Source: Burkholderia sp. (GTDB lineage Bacteria > Pseudomonadota > Gammaproteobacteria > Burkholderiales > Burkholderiaceae). From it: a stretch of DNA of 64,000 bases. The position numbers and the translations under genes are program-made. Location of the stretch: the NCBI GenBank assembly GCA_031253835.1, contig JAIRVP010000044.1, positions 1-64,000 of the forward strand. The letters are read 5' to 3'. Positions 14,576 through 23,627 of this stretch are shown here, piece by piece (the stretch's first letter is position 1; each line of letters starts with the position of its first letter). Under the pieces are notes generated by a model. It ran no database searches and was not told the DNA's origin. It saw only the letters and a list, made by a program, of their open reading frames with translations.

Positions 14576-14962
14576 ATGGCTGACACGATCCCGGTCGACC
14601 TGCCGCAGCTCGCACAACCGTTCTCGTGGGCGACCCGCGCAGGCGGGTTGATGTTCACGGGGCACGGGCCGGTCGATGCGTCCGGTGCGATCGCCGGCGA
14701 CACGATGGCCGAACAGGCGCGCATCACGCTCGCGAATCTCGCGAAGGCCGTCGCGGCGGCCGGCGCGACCATGGACGACGTCGCGCAGGTGCTCGTCTAC
14801 CTGTCCGACGTGCAGGCGATGCCCGAATTCGATGCCGAATACCGGCATCACTTCCGCGAACCGTATCCGAACCGGGCGTGCGTCGGCGTGCAGGGTTTTG
14901 CCCATCCGGCGATGCGCGTCGAACTCGTCGCGTACGTCGCGCTGCCCGCGGCACGCACCTAG
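14576..14962 (+). CDS. RidA/YjgF-family reactive-intermediate deaminase
   Basis: This 128-residue protein has the RidA/Rid fold (FTGHGPVDASGAI, LANLAKAVAAAGATMDDV, PYPNRACVGVQGF). RidA proteins hydrolyse enamine/imine intermediates to keto acids and ammonia, protecting PLP enzymes. The catalytic arginine of true RidA (RSxV segment) appears here as NRACV, so an arginine is retained. The start ATG at 14576 has GGAGG 5 bases upstream. It lies directly after the aminotransferase gene and is probably co-transcribed, cleaning up products of that enzyme. Confidence 0.9.
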   Translation: MADTIPVDLPQLAQPFSWATRAGGLMFTGHGPVDASGAIAGDTMAEQARITLANLAKAVAAAGATMDDVAQVLVYLSDVQAMPEFDAEYRHHFREPYPNRACVGVQGFAHPAMRVELVAYVALPAART

Positions 14963-15032
14963 CAGGAACGCCGCATTGCGCGGTGTGCAGTCACGCAATC
15001 ATCGACAAACGACAACAGGAGTGGAGGAGAAC

Positions 15033-16103
15033 ATGAGGACAATCCATCGATTCGCACTGCCAATGATGGCGAGTGCGCTGGCCGCGAGCGGTGCGATGGC
15101 GCAGAGCAGCGTGACGCTGTACGGGATCGTCGACCAGAGCATTCGCTATACGACGCATGCCGACGCGTCGAACGATGCCAGCGTGCAGATGACCAACGGC
15201 GCGATCACGAACAGCCGCTGGGGGCTGAAGGGCAGCGAGGCGCTCGGCGGCGGGCTGAAGGCGATCTTCCAGCTCGAGAGCGGCTTCGAGCCGCAGAACG
15301 GGCAGCTCGACGGCGCGCTGTTCGGCCGCTACGCGTATGTCGGCCTCGCGAGCGACTGGGGGACCGTGAAGCTCGGCCGCCAGGCGACCGAGGCGTTCGA
15401 CCTGTTCGGCGATCTCGATCCGCTGACGGTCGGCAACTATACGGCCAACATGTGGCCGTATTTCCTCACGCAAGGCCGCGCGAGCAACGTCGTCAGCTAC
15501 GACGGCACGTTCGGCGGGCTGAACGTCGGTGCGAGCTACGGCTTCGGCGGCGTCGCGGGCAGCCTCGGCGCGAATGCGTACTGGGGCACGCACGTGTCGT
15601 ACACGCAGGGCGGGCTGATGGTCGGCGCGACGTACCAGCAGGTGCGCGACCTGAACAGCCGCGCGCAGCAGGCGTGGGGCGCGGGCGCACGCTACGCGTT
15701 CGGCGCGGCGACGCTGTACGCGGGCTATCTCGGCGGCATCGACCGCACGGGCATGCTCGACCAGCAACTGCTGAACGCGCCGGGCCGCGACGTGACCTAC
15801 GGCGCGTTCGCGGACAACCCGCGTCGCGACGCGATCTTCTATACGGGCGCGAGCGTCAAGGTCACGCCGGCCGTGTCGGTGACGGGCGTCGCGTACTACG
15901 ACGACATCCGCAACGTCAACGGCGTCGCCGGCAACGGCGGCAAGCGCTGTACGGGCGTGCTCGAGGCCGAGTACGCTTTGTCGAAGGCAACGCAGGTCTA
16001 CGCGACGGTCGACTACAACCGCGTGACGGGCGGCGCGTTCACGGAAATGCCCGGACGCGGCACCCAGACGGGCGTTGCGGCCGGCCTGCGCCACCTGTTC
16101 TGA
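15033..16103 (+). CDS. Outer-membrane porin (gram-negative general porin family)
   Basis: This 356-residue trimeric-porin-type beta barrel has an N-terminal signal peptide (MRTIHRFALPMMASALAASGAMA, cleavage before QSS). The mature start SSVTLYGIVDQSIRYTT is typical of Burkholderia porins. Other marks are SRWGLKGSEALGGGLKAIFQLESGF, FGRYAYVGLAS, VKLGRQATEAFD and the terminal phenylalanine (GLRHLF) required for BAM-mediated insertion. The ribosome-binding site GGAGGAG lies 5 bases upstream. In this cluster it may admit the substrate of the aminotransferase/permease pathway through the outer membrane. Confidence 0.93.
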   Translation: MRTIHRFALPMMASALAASGAMAQSSVTLYGIVDQSIRYTTHADASNDASVQMTNGAITNSRWGLKGSEALGGGLKAIFQLESGFEPQNGQLDGALFGRYAYVGLASDWGTVKLGRQATEAFDLFGDLDPLTVGNYTANMWPYFLTQGRASNVVSYDGTFGGLNVGASYGFGGVAGSLGANAYWGTHVSYTQGGLMVGATYQQVRDLNSRAQQAWGAGARYAFGAATLYAGYLGGIDRTGMLDQQLLNAPGRDVTYGAFADNPRRDAIFYTGASVKVTPAVSVTGVAYYDDIRNVNGVAGNGGKRCTGVLEAEYALSKATQVYATVDYNRVTGGAFTEMPGRGTQTGVAAGLRHLF

Positions 16104-16194
16104 GCCCGCGGCGCGCGGCGGCCGGCCGGTCCGGCGCCGGGCCGCGCGCCGTCGACATTTCGACCGGACAATCGCTTTCGAACGAGGTCATTCG

Positions 16195-17616
16195 ATGCAA
16201 CCAGAAGGGCAATTCCAGCATATCGCGGCGCGCGAGCAAGGCCTGCGCCGCACGCTTTCCGCACGGCAGATGGCGATGATCGCGATCGGCGGCGCCATCG
16301 GCACCGGTCTCTTTCTCGGCAGCGGCTTCGCGATCGGCTTCGCGGGCCCGAGCGTGCTCGTCAGCTACGCGATCGGCGCATTCATCTCGCTGCTGCTGAT
16401 GGGCTGTCTCGCCGAGATGACGGTCGCGCACCCGACCTCCGGCTCGTTCGGCGCCTACGCCGAACACTACGTGAGCCCGTGGGCCGGGTTCCTCGTGCGC
16501 TACGCGTACTGGGCGTGCATCGTGCTCGCGGTCGGTACCGAGGTCACCGCGATCGCGCTGTACATGAAGTACTGGTTTCCGGGCGTGCCGGGCTGGCTGT
16601 GGATCGTCGGCTTCTCCGCGCTGCTGGTGTTCGTCAACGCGCGCAGCGTCGACGTGTTCGGCGCGGTCGAATACGGCTTCTCGGTCGTGAAGATCGCGGC
16701 GATCGTCGGCTTCATCCTGCTCGGCGCGTATGTCGTGTTCGGCAATCCGGGGCTGGTCGGCGACGGTGCGGCCCGCGCGGGATTCCACCATTACACGGAT
16801 CACGGCGGTTTCTTCCCGAAGGGGCCGTGGGGCACGTGGGTCGCGGTGATCGTGTCGATCTTCAGCTACCTGAGCATCGAGATGATCGCGGTCGCGGCCG
16901 GTGAAGCCGAGGATCCCGAGCGCGCGGTCACGCGGGCGTTCCGCTCGACGATCGTGCGGCTCGTGCTGTTCTACCTCGTCACGCTCGCGCTGATGCTCGC
17001 GATCGTGCCGTGGACGGCGGCGGGGCGCGACGAAAGCCCGTTCGTGAAGGTGATGGAGGCGATCCGCCTGCCGGGCGCGGCCGGACTGATCAACTTCGTC
17101 GTGCTGGTCGCCGCGCTGTCCGCGATGAACAGCCAGCTCTACATCACGACGCGGATGATGTTCAGCCTGTCGCGTGCGGGCCATGCGCCGAAGGCGCTCG
17201 GGGAAGTGAACGCGCGCGGCGTGCCGTTCGGCGCGCTGATGCTGTCGACGCTCGGCATCGCGCTTGCGACCGTGCTGAGCGTGCTGTATCCGGACGCGTC
17301 GTTCACGATCATGATGGCCGTGTCGATGTTCGGCGCGCTGTTCACGTGGATGATGATCTTCGTCACGCACTACTGCTTCCGGCGTCGCCGCGCGGCGCTC
17401 GGCCTGCCGGCGCCCGCGTTCCGGATGCGCGGTTTTCCGCTGCTGACGCTGCTCGGCGCGGGCCTGATGCTCGCGGTGATGGTGACGACCTACTTCACGG
17501 CCGAATTCCACATGACGCTGATCTTCGGCATTCCGTTCCTGGTTGCGCTGTCGGTCGTGTACGCGGTGTGGTATCGGCGCGCGCAGCCGGTGCTGCAGCC
17601 TGACGCGAACTCGTGA
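16195..17616 (+). CDS. APC-family amino-acid permease
   Basis: This 473-residue inner-membrane transporter has about 12 hydrophobic segments and belongs to the amino-acid transporter (AAT) branch of the APC superfamily. The signature is the first helix (MIAIGGAIGTGLFLGSG), followed by SFGAYAEHYVSPWAGFLVRYAYW and FSYLSIEMIAVAAGEAEDP. These are shared with GabP, ProY, AroP and LysP, so the substrate is an amino acid but not defined. Proton symport into the cytoplasm is expected. It ends the run aminotransferase-ridA-porin-permease, which looks like an uptake-and-transamination module under the divergent Lrp regulator. Confidence 0.9.
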   Translation: MQPEGQFQHIAAREQGLRRTLSARQMAMIAIGGAIGTGLFLGSGFAIGFAGPSVLVSYAIGAFISLLLMGCLAEMTVAHPTSGSFGAYAEHYVSPWAGFLVRYAYWACIVLAVGTEVTAIALYMKYWFPGVPGWLWIVGFSALLVFVNARSVDVFGAVEYGFSVVKIAAIVGFILLGAYVVFGNPGLVGDGAARAGFHHYTDHGGFFPKGPWGTWVAVIVSIFSYLSIEMIAVAAGEAEDPERAVTRAFRSTIVRLVLFYLVTLALMLAIVPWTAAGRDESPFVKVMEAIRLPGAAGLINFVVLVAALSAMNSQLYITTRMMFSLSRAGHAPKALGEVNARGVPFGALMLSTLGIALATVLSVLYPDASFTIMMAVSMFGALFTWMMIFVTHYCFRRRRAALGLPAPAFRMRGFPLLTLLGAGLMLAVMVTTYFTAEFHMTLIFGIPFLVALSVVYAVWYRRAQPVLQPDANS

Positions 17617-17639
17617 CGTAGCGGCGGGCGGGCGCGTGC

Positions 17640-18542
17640 TCAGCCCGCGAGCGCGGGCAGCCCGTCGATCGACGCGCGCACGTAGTCGGCGAAGCGCAGC
17701 GCAACCGGTTCGGCGGTGCCGCTGCGCTTCAGCGCGAGCGTGCGCGATTCGAGCGAGGCATCCTTCAGCGGCCGGAACGCGAGCCGGTCGCTCTTCGCCT
17801 GCTGCAGCACGCGCGGCACCAGCGCGACGCCCATCCCGAACTCGATCATCGACAGGATCGTCTGCCACAGCCGCGCTTCGTGGCGGATCAGCGGGCTGAA
17901 TCCCGCGTTCACGCACTGCGCGATGATCAGGTCGTGATAGTGCGGCGCCGCTTCGCGCGGAAACAGGATGAACGGTTCCGTCGCAAGCGCGGCGAGCGCG
18001 ACCTGCTTGCGCCGGGCGAGCGGATGCGCGGCCGGCAGGCAGCACACGAACGGTTCCGCATAGACGGGCACCGATTCGACCTCGGGCGGGAAGTGGCCCC
18101 AGTGCGCATAGCCGAGATCGATCTGGCCGCGCTGGATCGCCTGCACCTGCGCCTGCGTGTTCATCTCGCTCAGCACGACCTCGACGCCCGGATAGTCGGC
18201 CTCGAAGCGCCGCACCGCATCGGGCAGCCCGCGATACAGCATCGAATGGACGAAGCCGATCCGCAGCCGGCCCGCGAGGCCCGACGCGGAGCGCACCGTC
18301 AGGCGCTCGGCTTCGGCCGCCTGCAGCAGCAGCCGGCGCGCTTCGCCGAGCAGCACCTCGCCCGCGTTGGTCAGCGCGACGGTCTTGTTGGTGCGCGAGA
18401 ACAGCTGTACGCCGAGCGCGTCCTCGAACTTGCGGATGTCGAAGCTCAGCGCCGGCTGCGAGATGAACAGGCGTTTCGCCGCGCGCCCGAAATGCAGTTC
18501 CTCGGCGACGGCCACGAAGTAGCGCAACTGCCTCAGTTCCAT
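17640..18542 (-). CDS. LysR-family transcriptional regulator
   Basis: This 300-residue LTTR has an N-terminal helix-turn-helix (MELRQLRYFVAVAEELHFGRAAKRLFISQPALSFDIRKFEDALGV) and a periplasmic-binding-protein-like effector domain (RIGFVHSMLYRGLPDAVRRF onward). The start at 18542 is chosen because GGGAGGAG lies 6 bases upstream and family members begin MELRQL; an upstream ATG would overlap that site. It is divergent from an acyl-CoA dehydrogenase operon, with a palindromic LTTR-type operator between them. It should activate that operon in response to a substrate or CoA-pathway intermediate. The composition of the effector domain resembles the CatR/BenM group. Confidence 0.93.
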   Translation of the reverse strand: MELRQLRYFVAVAEELHFGRAAKRLFISQPALSFDIRKFEDALGVQLFSRTNKTVALTNAGEVLLGEARRLLLQAAEAERLTVRSASGLAGRLRIGFVHSMLYRGLPDAVRRFEADYPGVEVVLSEMNTQAQVQAIQRGQIDLGYAHWGHFPPEVESVPVYAEPFVCCLPAAHPLARRKQVALAALATEPFILFPREAAPHYHDLIIAQCVNAGFSPLIRHEARLWQTILSMIEFGMGVALVPRVLQQAKSDRLAFRPLKDASLESRTLALKRSGTAEPVALRFADYVRASIDGLPALAG

Positions 18543-18564
18543 GGTGTCTCCTCCCGGCGTCGGC

Positions 18565-18619
18565 ATCGATAAGCGATATCTATCGTACCGGATAAATCCT
18601 GTATTGGACGCTTATCGAT
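18565..18619. promoter_or_regulatory. LysR-type operator in the divergent spacer
   Basis: ATCGATAAGCG (18565-18575) and CGCTTATCGAT (18609-18619) form a perfect 11-bp inverted repeat. Inside it, CGATA-N9-TATCG (18567-18585) is a perfect LTTR box containing T-N11-A. The total span matches the footprint of an LTTR tetramer with a recognition and an activation site. The assignment to the adjacent LysR protein is inference from position. Confidence 0.75.
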
Positions 18620-18715
18620 CACGCGCCTACGCTCTGCGGAAGGCTTTGCGCGGGACTGGCCGGGCGCCGCAGCGGCGCCTCCAGCCGACGTGCAGGCAAC
18701 CCAGGAGACGCACGC

Positions 18716-20467
18716 ATGAACGACACCGCTCGCACGCCGGACGCCGGCGCATCCAACATCCCCGACAGCCGGGGCATCAATTTCTTCACCGCCGATCCCG
18801 ATCTCGGCGCGTTGCTGAAGCTGCATCTCGGCGCCGCGCACTATGCGGCACTCGAGCCGCGGCTGCACGCGCTCGGCGCGCGCGTGTCGGGCGAGCTCGA
18901 CGAATGGGCGTCGCGCGCGGACCAGCATCCGCCCGTGCTCGAGCATCGCAACCGGCGCGGCGAGGCCGTGCAGCGGATCGACAAGGATCCCGCGTATGTC
19001 GCGCTCGAACGCGTCGCGTATGCGGAGCTCGGGCTCGCGTCGCTGAGCCACGGTGGCGAAACCGTGCCGCCGCTCGTCAAGTACGCGCTGACGTTCCTGT
19101 TCGTGCAGGCGGAGTTCGGGCTGTGCTGCCCGGTCAGCATGACCGATTCGCTGACGCGCACGCTGCGCCGCTTCGGCGATCCGGCGCTCGTCGCGCGCTA
19201 CCTGCCGATGCTGGCATCGCGCGACTTCGACACGCTGTACCAGGGCGCGATGTTCATGACCGAGCAGGCGGCCGGCTCCGACGTCGCGCGGATCGCGACG
19301 CGCGCGGCACGCGAAACGGACGCACAGGGCGAGACCGTCTGGCGCCTGACCGGCGACAAGTGGTTCTGCTCGAACGCGGACGCCGATCTCGCGATGGTCC
19401 TCGCGCGGCCCGACGGCGCGCCGGACGGCATCAAGGGCCTCGCGCTGTTCCTGCTGCCGAAGACGCTGCCGGACGGCACGCGCAACCGCTACCGGATCGT
19501 GCGCCTGAAGGACAAGCTCGGCAGCCGTTCGATGGCGAGCGGCGAGATCGCGCTCGAAGGCGCGCAGGCGTACCTGATCGGCGAGATCGGCCGCGGCTTT
19601 CACCAGATGGCCGACATGATCAACATGTCGCGGCTGTCGAACGGCGTGCGCGCGGCGGGGCTGATGCGGCGCGCGCTGAACGAGGCGCTGCACGTCGCCG
19701 CGCATCGCGAGGCGTTCGGCCGCAAGCTGATCGAGATGCCGCTGATGCAGCGCCAGCTGATGAAGATGCTGTTGCCGGCCGAAGCCGCCCGCGCGATGTT
19801 CATGCAGATTGCGCTGCTGCTGCCGCAGGCCGACGCCGGTGACGAACAGGCCGCGCGCTGCGTGCGGATCCTGACGCCGCTGATCAAGTTCCGCGCGGGC
19901 CGGGACGCGCGCCGCGTGACGGGCGATGCGATGGAAGTGCGCGGCGGCACCGGCTACATCGAGGAATGGAGCGACGCGCGGCTCGTGCGCGATGCGCATC
20001 TCGGCTCGATCTGGGAAGGCGCGAGCAACATCGTCGCGCTCGACGTCGCGCGGGCCGCGCAGCGCGAGCATGCACTCGATGCGCTGCGCGCGTTCCTCGG
20101 CGATCGTCTGGGCGCGGCGCCGCTGCCCGATGCGAGCCGCGCGGCGCTGCGGCGCATTCTCGCGCGTGCCTGCGATGCACTGGCGCGGGTCGCGGCGGAA
20201 GGCGACGACGCACGCGTGCGGCAGGCCGCGTCCGCGCTGTACTACGCGAGCGCGGCGGTGCTGATGGCGTGCGAGGGCGTGCGGCTCGCGCCGGATTTCC
20301 GGCGCCTCGCGCTCGCGCACCTGATCGTGCGACACAAGCTGCTGCCGGTCGATCCGCTCGCGCCGGCGTCGCGCGACGACGAATCGGCGGCGTTCGATGC
20401 GCTGCTGCGCGGCACGCCGGTCGCGCTCGATACCGCGCTCGACCTGTTGCCGGAGGTCGAACGATGA
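18716..20467 (+). CDS. Acyl-CoA dehydrogenase, long AidB-like form
   Basis: This 583-residue flavoprotein belongs to the acyl-CoA dehydrogenase superfamily but is much longer than the usual 380-400 residues. The flavin/substrate segments are YQGAMFMTEQAAGSDVAR (about 175-192), WFCSNADADLAMVLAR and LGSRSMASGEI. A late GTGYIEEWSDARLVRDAHLGSIWEG leads into a C-terminal helical extension. The TEQxxGSDV and SIWEGxxNIxxLDV motifs recall AidB and related long dehydrogenases. It should oxidise an acyl-CoA to the enoyl-CoA in the cytoplasm. A GGAG lies 10 bases before the ATG. It overlaps the CoA-transferase gene by four bases, so the transferase probably makes its substrate. Confidence 0.88.
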   Translation: MNDTARTPDAGASNIPDSRGINFFTADPDLGALLKLHLGAAHYAALEPRLHALGARVSGELDEWASRADQHPPVLEHRNRRGEAVQRIDKDPAYVALERVAYAELGLASLSHGGETVPPLVKYALTFLFVQAEFGLCCPVSMTDSLTRTLRRFGDPALVARYLPMLASRDFDTLYQGAMFMTEQAAGSDVARIATRAARETDAQGETVWRLTGDKWFCSNADADLAMVLARPDGAPDGIKGLALFLLPKTLPDGTRNRYRIVRLKDKLGSRSMASGEIALEGAQAYLIGEIGRGFHQMADMINMSRLSNGVRAAGLMRRALNEALHVAAHREAFGRKLIEMPLMQRQLMKMLLPAEAARAMFMQIALLLPQADAGDEQAARCVRILTPLIKFRAGRDARRVTGDAMEVRGGTGYIEEWSDARLVRDAHLGSIWEGASNIVALDVARAAQREHALDALRAFLGDRLGAAPLPDASRAALRRILARACDALARVAAEGDDARVRQAASALYYASAAVLMACEGVRLAPDFRRLALAHLIVRHKLLPVDPLAPASRDDESAAFDALLRGTPVALDTALDLLPEVER

Positions 20468-21681
20468 GCGCGACGAACGTGACTCGCGGCGCGCTGGACG
20501 GCCTGAAAGTCGTCGACCTGAGCCGTGTGCTCGGCGGCCCGTACTGCACGCAGGCGCTCGCCGACCACGGCGCGACGGTGGTCAAGGTCGAGCCGCCTGC
20601 CGGCGACGAGACGCGCGGCTGGGGGCCGCCGTTCCTCGGCGACACGGCCTGGTACTTCATGGGCGTCAACCGCAACAAGGAAGGGCTCGCACTCGACCTG
20701 TCGCGCGACGAAGGGCGCGCGATCCTGTGGCGCCTGCTCGAAGAGGCCGACGTGCTGGTCGAGAACTTCAAGCCCGGCACGCTCGCGCGCTGGGGGATGG
20801 ATTATGCGCGCGACCTGCAGCCGCGCTTCCCGCGCCTGATCCACTGCGCGGTGACGGGCTTCGGCGACGACGGCCCGCTCGGCGGGCTGCCCGGCTACGA
20901 CGCGGTGATCCAGGCGATGGCCGGGCTGATGAGCGTCAACGGCGAACGCGACGGCGACGCGACGCGCATCGGCCTGCCGATCGTCGACATGGTCACGGGG
21001 CTCAACGCGCTCGCCGGCATCCTGCTGGCGCTGGCCGAGCGCGAGAAGAGCGGGCACGGGCAGTCGATCGACATCGCGCTGTACGACTGCGGCGTGTCGC
21101 TGCTGCATCCGCACCTGCCGAACTTCTTCGGCTCGGGGCGCGTGCCCGAGCGCAGCGGCAATGCGCATCCGAACATCGCGCCGTACGACAGCTACCGCAC
21201 GGCGACCGTGCCGATCTTCCTCGCGGTCGGCAACGACCGGCAGTTCGCGCGGCTCGTCGCGCATCTCGGTGTGCCGGCGCTCGCCAGCGACCCGCGCTTC
21301 GTCGACAACCGCAGCCGCTGCGCGCACCGGCCCGAGCTGAAGGCCGAACTGGAAGCGCGGCTCGCCGCGCACGCGTGCGAGCCGCTCGCGCGCGACCTGA
21401 TGGCGGCCGGCGTGCCGTGCGGGCCGGTGCGCACGGTGGCCGACGTCGCGCACGATCCGCATGCGCTGCACCGGAACCTGTTCGTCGAGATCGGCGCGTA
21501 TCGCGGCACCGCGTCGCCGGTGAAGCTGTCGCGCACGCCGGCCACCTATCGTTCGCCGCCGCCCGCGCTCGGCCGCGACACGCGTGCGGTGCTCGACCGG
21601 CTCGGCGTCGATCGCGCGCTGCAGCAGCAACTGCTCGACGCCGGTGTGCTGAAAACGGCAACGGATCCTGCACCCGGCTGA
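20464..21681 (+). CDS. CaiB/BaiF-type (family III) CoA-transferase
   Basis: This 405-residue enzyme of the family III CoA-transferases moves CoA between carboxylic acids. The marks are LKVVDLSRVLGGPYCTQALADHGATVVKVEPP at the N-terminus, then RNKEGLALDLSRDEGR, then VENFKPGTLARWGMDY, and YDAVIQAMAGLMSVNG. The catalytic aspartate of the family is expected near LPIVDMVTG. Translation is coupled to the preceding dehydrogenase gene (ATGA overlap). Together with the following transporter it suggests a pathway that imports an organic acid, activates it to a CoA ester and begins its oxidation. Confidence 0.92.
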   Translation: MSATNVTRGALDGLKVVDLSRVLGGPYCTQALADHGATVVKVEPPAGDETRGWGPPFLGDTAWYFMGVNRNKEGLALDLSRDEGRAILWRLLEEADVLVENFKPGTLARWGMDYARDLQPRFPRLIHCAVTGFGDDGPLGGLPGYDAVIQAMAGLMSVNGERDGDATRIGLPIVDMVTGLNALAGILLALAEREKSGHGQSIDIALYDCGVSLLHPHLPNFFGSGRVPERSGNAHPNIAPYDSYRTATVPIFLAVGNDRQFARLVAHLGVPALASDPRFVDNRSRCAHRPELKAELEARLAAHACEPLARDLMAAGVPCGPVRTVADVAHDPHALHRNLFVEIGAYRGTASPVKLSRTPATYRSPPPALGRDTRAVLDRLGVDRALQQQLLDAGVLKTATDPAPG

Positions 21682-21769
21682 CACGACGCCGCCGGCCGGC
21701 GGCGTGATGCCGGCCACCCGGGAAAGGCGCGCGCGAGTCGCGCCCCCGATCACCCAACTGGAGACATCG

Positions 21770-23182
21770 ATGAGCCGTCCGCAATCCCCGAGCGCCGCGC
21801 AGCCGCGGCCTGGCCGCGCCGCCTTCGCGGCGTTCGTCGGCACCACGATCGAGTGGTACGACTTCTACATCTACGGCACGGCCGCGGCGCTCGTGTTCGG
21901 CAAGGTGTTCTTTGCGAGCACGATGGACCCGGGCGTCGCGACGCTGCTCGCGTTCGTCACGTTCTGGGCCGGCTTCGCCGCGCGGCCGCTCGGCGGCATC
22001 GTGTTCGGCCATCTCGGCGACCGCGTCGGCCGCAAGACCGCGCTCGTGATCACGCTGGTGATGATGGGGCTCGCGACGACCGGCATCGGCCTGCTGCCCG
22101 GCTATGCGCAGATCGGCGTCTGGGCGCCGGCCGGCCTCGTCGTGCTGCGCGTGCTGCAGGGCATCGCGGTCGGCGGCGAGTGGGGCGGCGCGGTGCTGAT
22201 CGCGAGCGAGAACGCGCCGAAGCATCGCAGCATCCTGTACGCGGCGTTCGCGCAGCAGGGGTCGCCCACCGGCAACCTGCTGGCGACGGCCGCGTTCTTC
22301 GCGCTGAGCGCGCTGCCGACGCCGTCGTTCCTGATGTGGGGCTGGCGCATTCCGTTCCTGCTGTCGGCCGTGCTCGTGATCATCGGCATGGTGATCCGGC
22401 TGAAGCTCGAGGAATCGGCCGACATGCAGCGCGTGCTTGCGCGCAAGCGCACGGTGAAGCTGCCGTTGCGCGACGTCGTGCGCGATCACTGGGTGGTCGT
22501 GCTGCTCGCGGCCGGCACGCTGCCGGTGATCAACGTCACGTATTTCCGCAGCACGTTCGCGCTGTCGTGGGCGACGAAGGAACTCGGCTACGCGCAGGGC
22601 ACGTTCCTCGGCATCCTGTCGATCTCGCTCGTCGTGCAGTTCCTGATGCAGCCGGTCGGCGCATGGTTCGTGTCGAAGGTCGACATGCGGCGCGCGATGT
22701 GCTGGATCCTGATTCCGGAAATCGTGCTGATGCCGGTGATGTTCCATGCGCTCGCGACGCGTTCTTACGGCGTGGCCGTCGCGGGCATGTGCATCTCGAC
22801 GATTCCGTCGGCGATGTTCTACGGCGCGGTCGGCGGCGTGCTCGCACGCGTGTTTCCGGCGAACATCCGCTACACGGGCCTGTCGCTCGCGTATCAACTG
22901 AGCGCGCTGGTCGTCGGCGGCGGCACGCCCGTGCTCGCGCAGGCGATCCTCAACGCGACGGGCAGCATCGTCGGCGTCGCGGTCGCATCGGGTCTTTATG
23001 CACTCGTGTCGCTCGTCTGCATGCTGGCGTTGCTGAATCGCACCGGGTATCGCGCAAACGAACTGTCGACGGCCGAACGCAGCGATGCGGCCGAATGGGG
23101 CACCGAAGGCGGAAGCGCGGAAGGCGTGACCGGAACCCCGCAACAGCCGGGCGACGGCGGCGCGCTGAAACCGGCCGGTTGA
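21770..23182 (+). CDS. MFS transporter, metabolite:proton symporter (MHS) type
   Basis: This 470-residue inner-membrane transporter has about 12 membrane helices. It begins with the MHS signature (FVGTTIEWYDFYIYGTAAALVFGKVFF), followed by the MFS loop motif GHLGDRVGRKTALV. The GIAVGGEWGGAVLIASENAP segment is typical of ShiA/ProP-type proton symporters for organic acids and betaines. A GGAG lies 6 bases upstream of the ATG at 21770. It closes the operon of acyl-CoA dehydrogenase and CoA-transferase and probably imports their substrate. The C-terminal tail after the last helix is hydrophilic and low in complexity. Confidence 0.92.
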   Translation: MSRPQSPSAAQPRPGRAAFAAFVGTTIEWYDFYIYGTAAALVFGKVFFASTMDPGVATLLAFVTFWAGFAARPLGGIVFGHLGDRVGRKTALVITLVMMGLATTGIGLLPGYAQIGVWAPAGLVVLRVLQGIAVGGEWGGAVLIASENAPKHRSILYAAFAQQGSPTGNLLATAAFFALSALPTPSFLMWGWRIPFLLSAVLVIIGMVIRLKLEESADMQRVLARKRTVKLPLRDVVRDHWVVVLLAAGTLPVINVTYFRSTFALSWATKELGYAQGTFLGILSISLVVQFLMQPVGAWFVSKVDMRRAMCWILIPEIVLMPVMFHALATRSYGVAVAGMCISTIPSAMFYGAVGGVLARVFPANIRYTGLSLAYQLSALVVGGGTPVLAQAILNATGSIVGVAVASGLYALVSLVCMLALLNRTGYRANELSTAERSDAAEWGTEGGSAEGVTGTPQQPGDGGALKPAG

Positions 23183-23213
23183 CTCGCGCCGATCGCCCAG
23201 ACCCAAAAGAAAA

Positions 23214-23246
23214 ACGGCACCGTGCGGGACACGGTGCCGTTTTTCT
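23214..23246. terminator. Bidirectional terminator between the MHS transporter and yggX
   Basis: ACGGCACCGTG (23214-23224) and CACGGTGCCGT (23230-23240) pair perfectly over 11 bases around a 5-base loop. T-rich tracts follow on both strands, so it can end the plus-strand transporter operon and the minus-strand argA-yggX transcript. Confidence 0.9.
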
Positions 23247-23288
23247 TCGGATCACGCGGCCGCCTGTCGGCGCCGTGCGGTCACGTCA

Positions 23289-23564
23289 TCAGCCTTCCGT
23301 CGGCGGCACGTAGCCGGACGCCTGGTCCGCGCCGTCGCCGAAGAAATACTTTTCCGTCTGCTTCATCAGGTACTGGCGCGCGCGCGGGTCGGCCATGTTC
23401 AGGCGGTTTTCGTTGATCAGCATCGTCTGCTGCTTGAGCCAGCCCTGCCACGCTTCCTTCGAGACGCTCTCGTAAATGCGCTTGCCGAGTTCGCCCGGCA
23501 GCGGCGGGAAATCGAGGCCTTCGGCTTCCTTGCCGAGCTTCGCGCATTGGATCATACGGGCCAT
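23289..23564 (-). CDS. yggX: Probable Fe(2+)-trafficking protein YggX
   Basis: This 91-residue cytoplasmic protein matches YggX over its length: [21 protein letters not shown] with the conserved Cys7, then [24 protein letters not shown] and [13 protein letters not shown]. YggX helps protect iron-sulfur clusters from oxidative damage and may traffic iron. An AGGAG precedes the start by 9 bases. It lies 63 bases after argA on the same strand and probably shares its transcript; this linkage is common in Burkholderia. Confidence 0.95.
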
Positions 23565-23627
23565 GCTGTGCTTCTCCTGTAGTCGTATCTGTGGGCGGCG
23601 AGGCGCTTCATCCGGAGATGGGGACGC

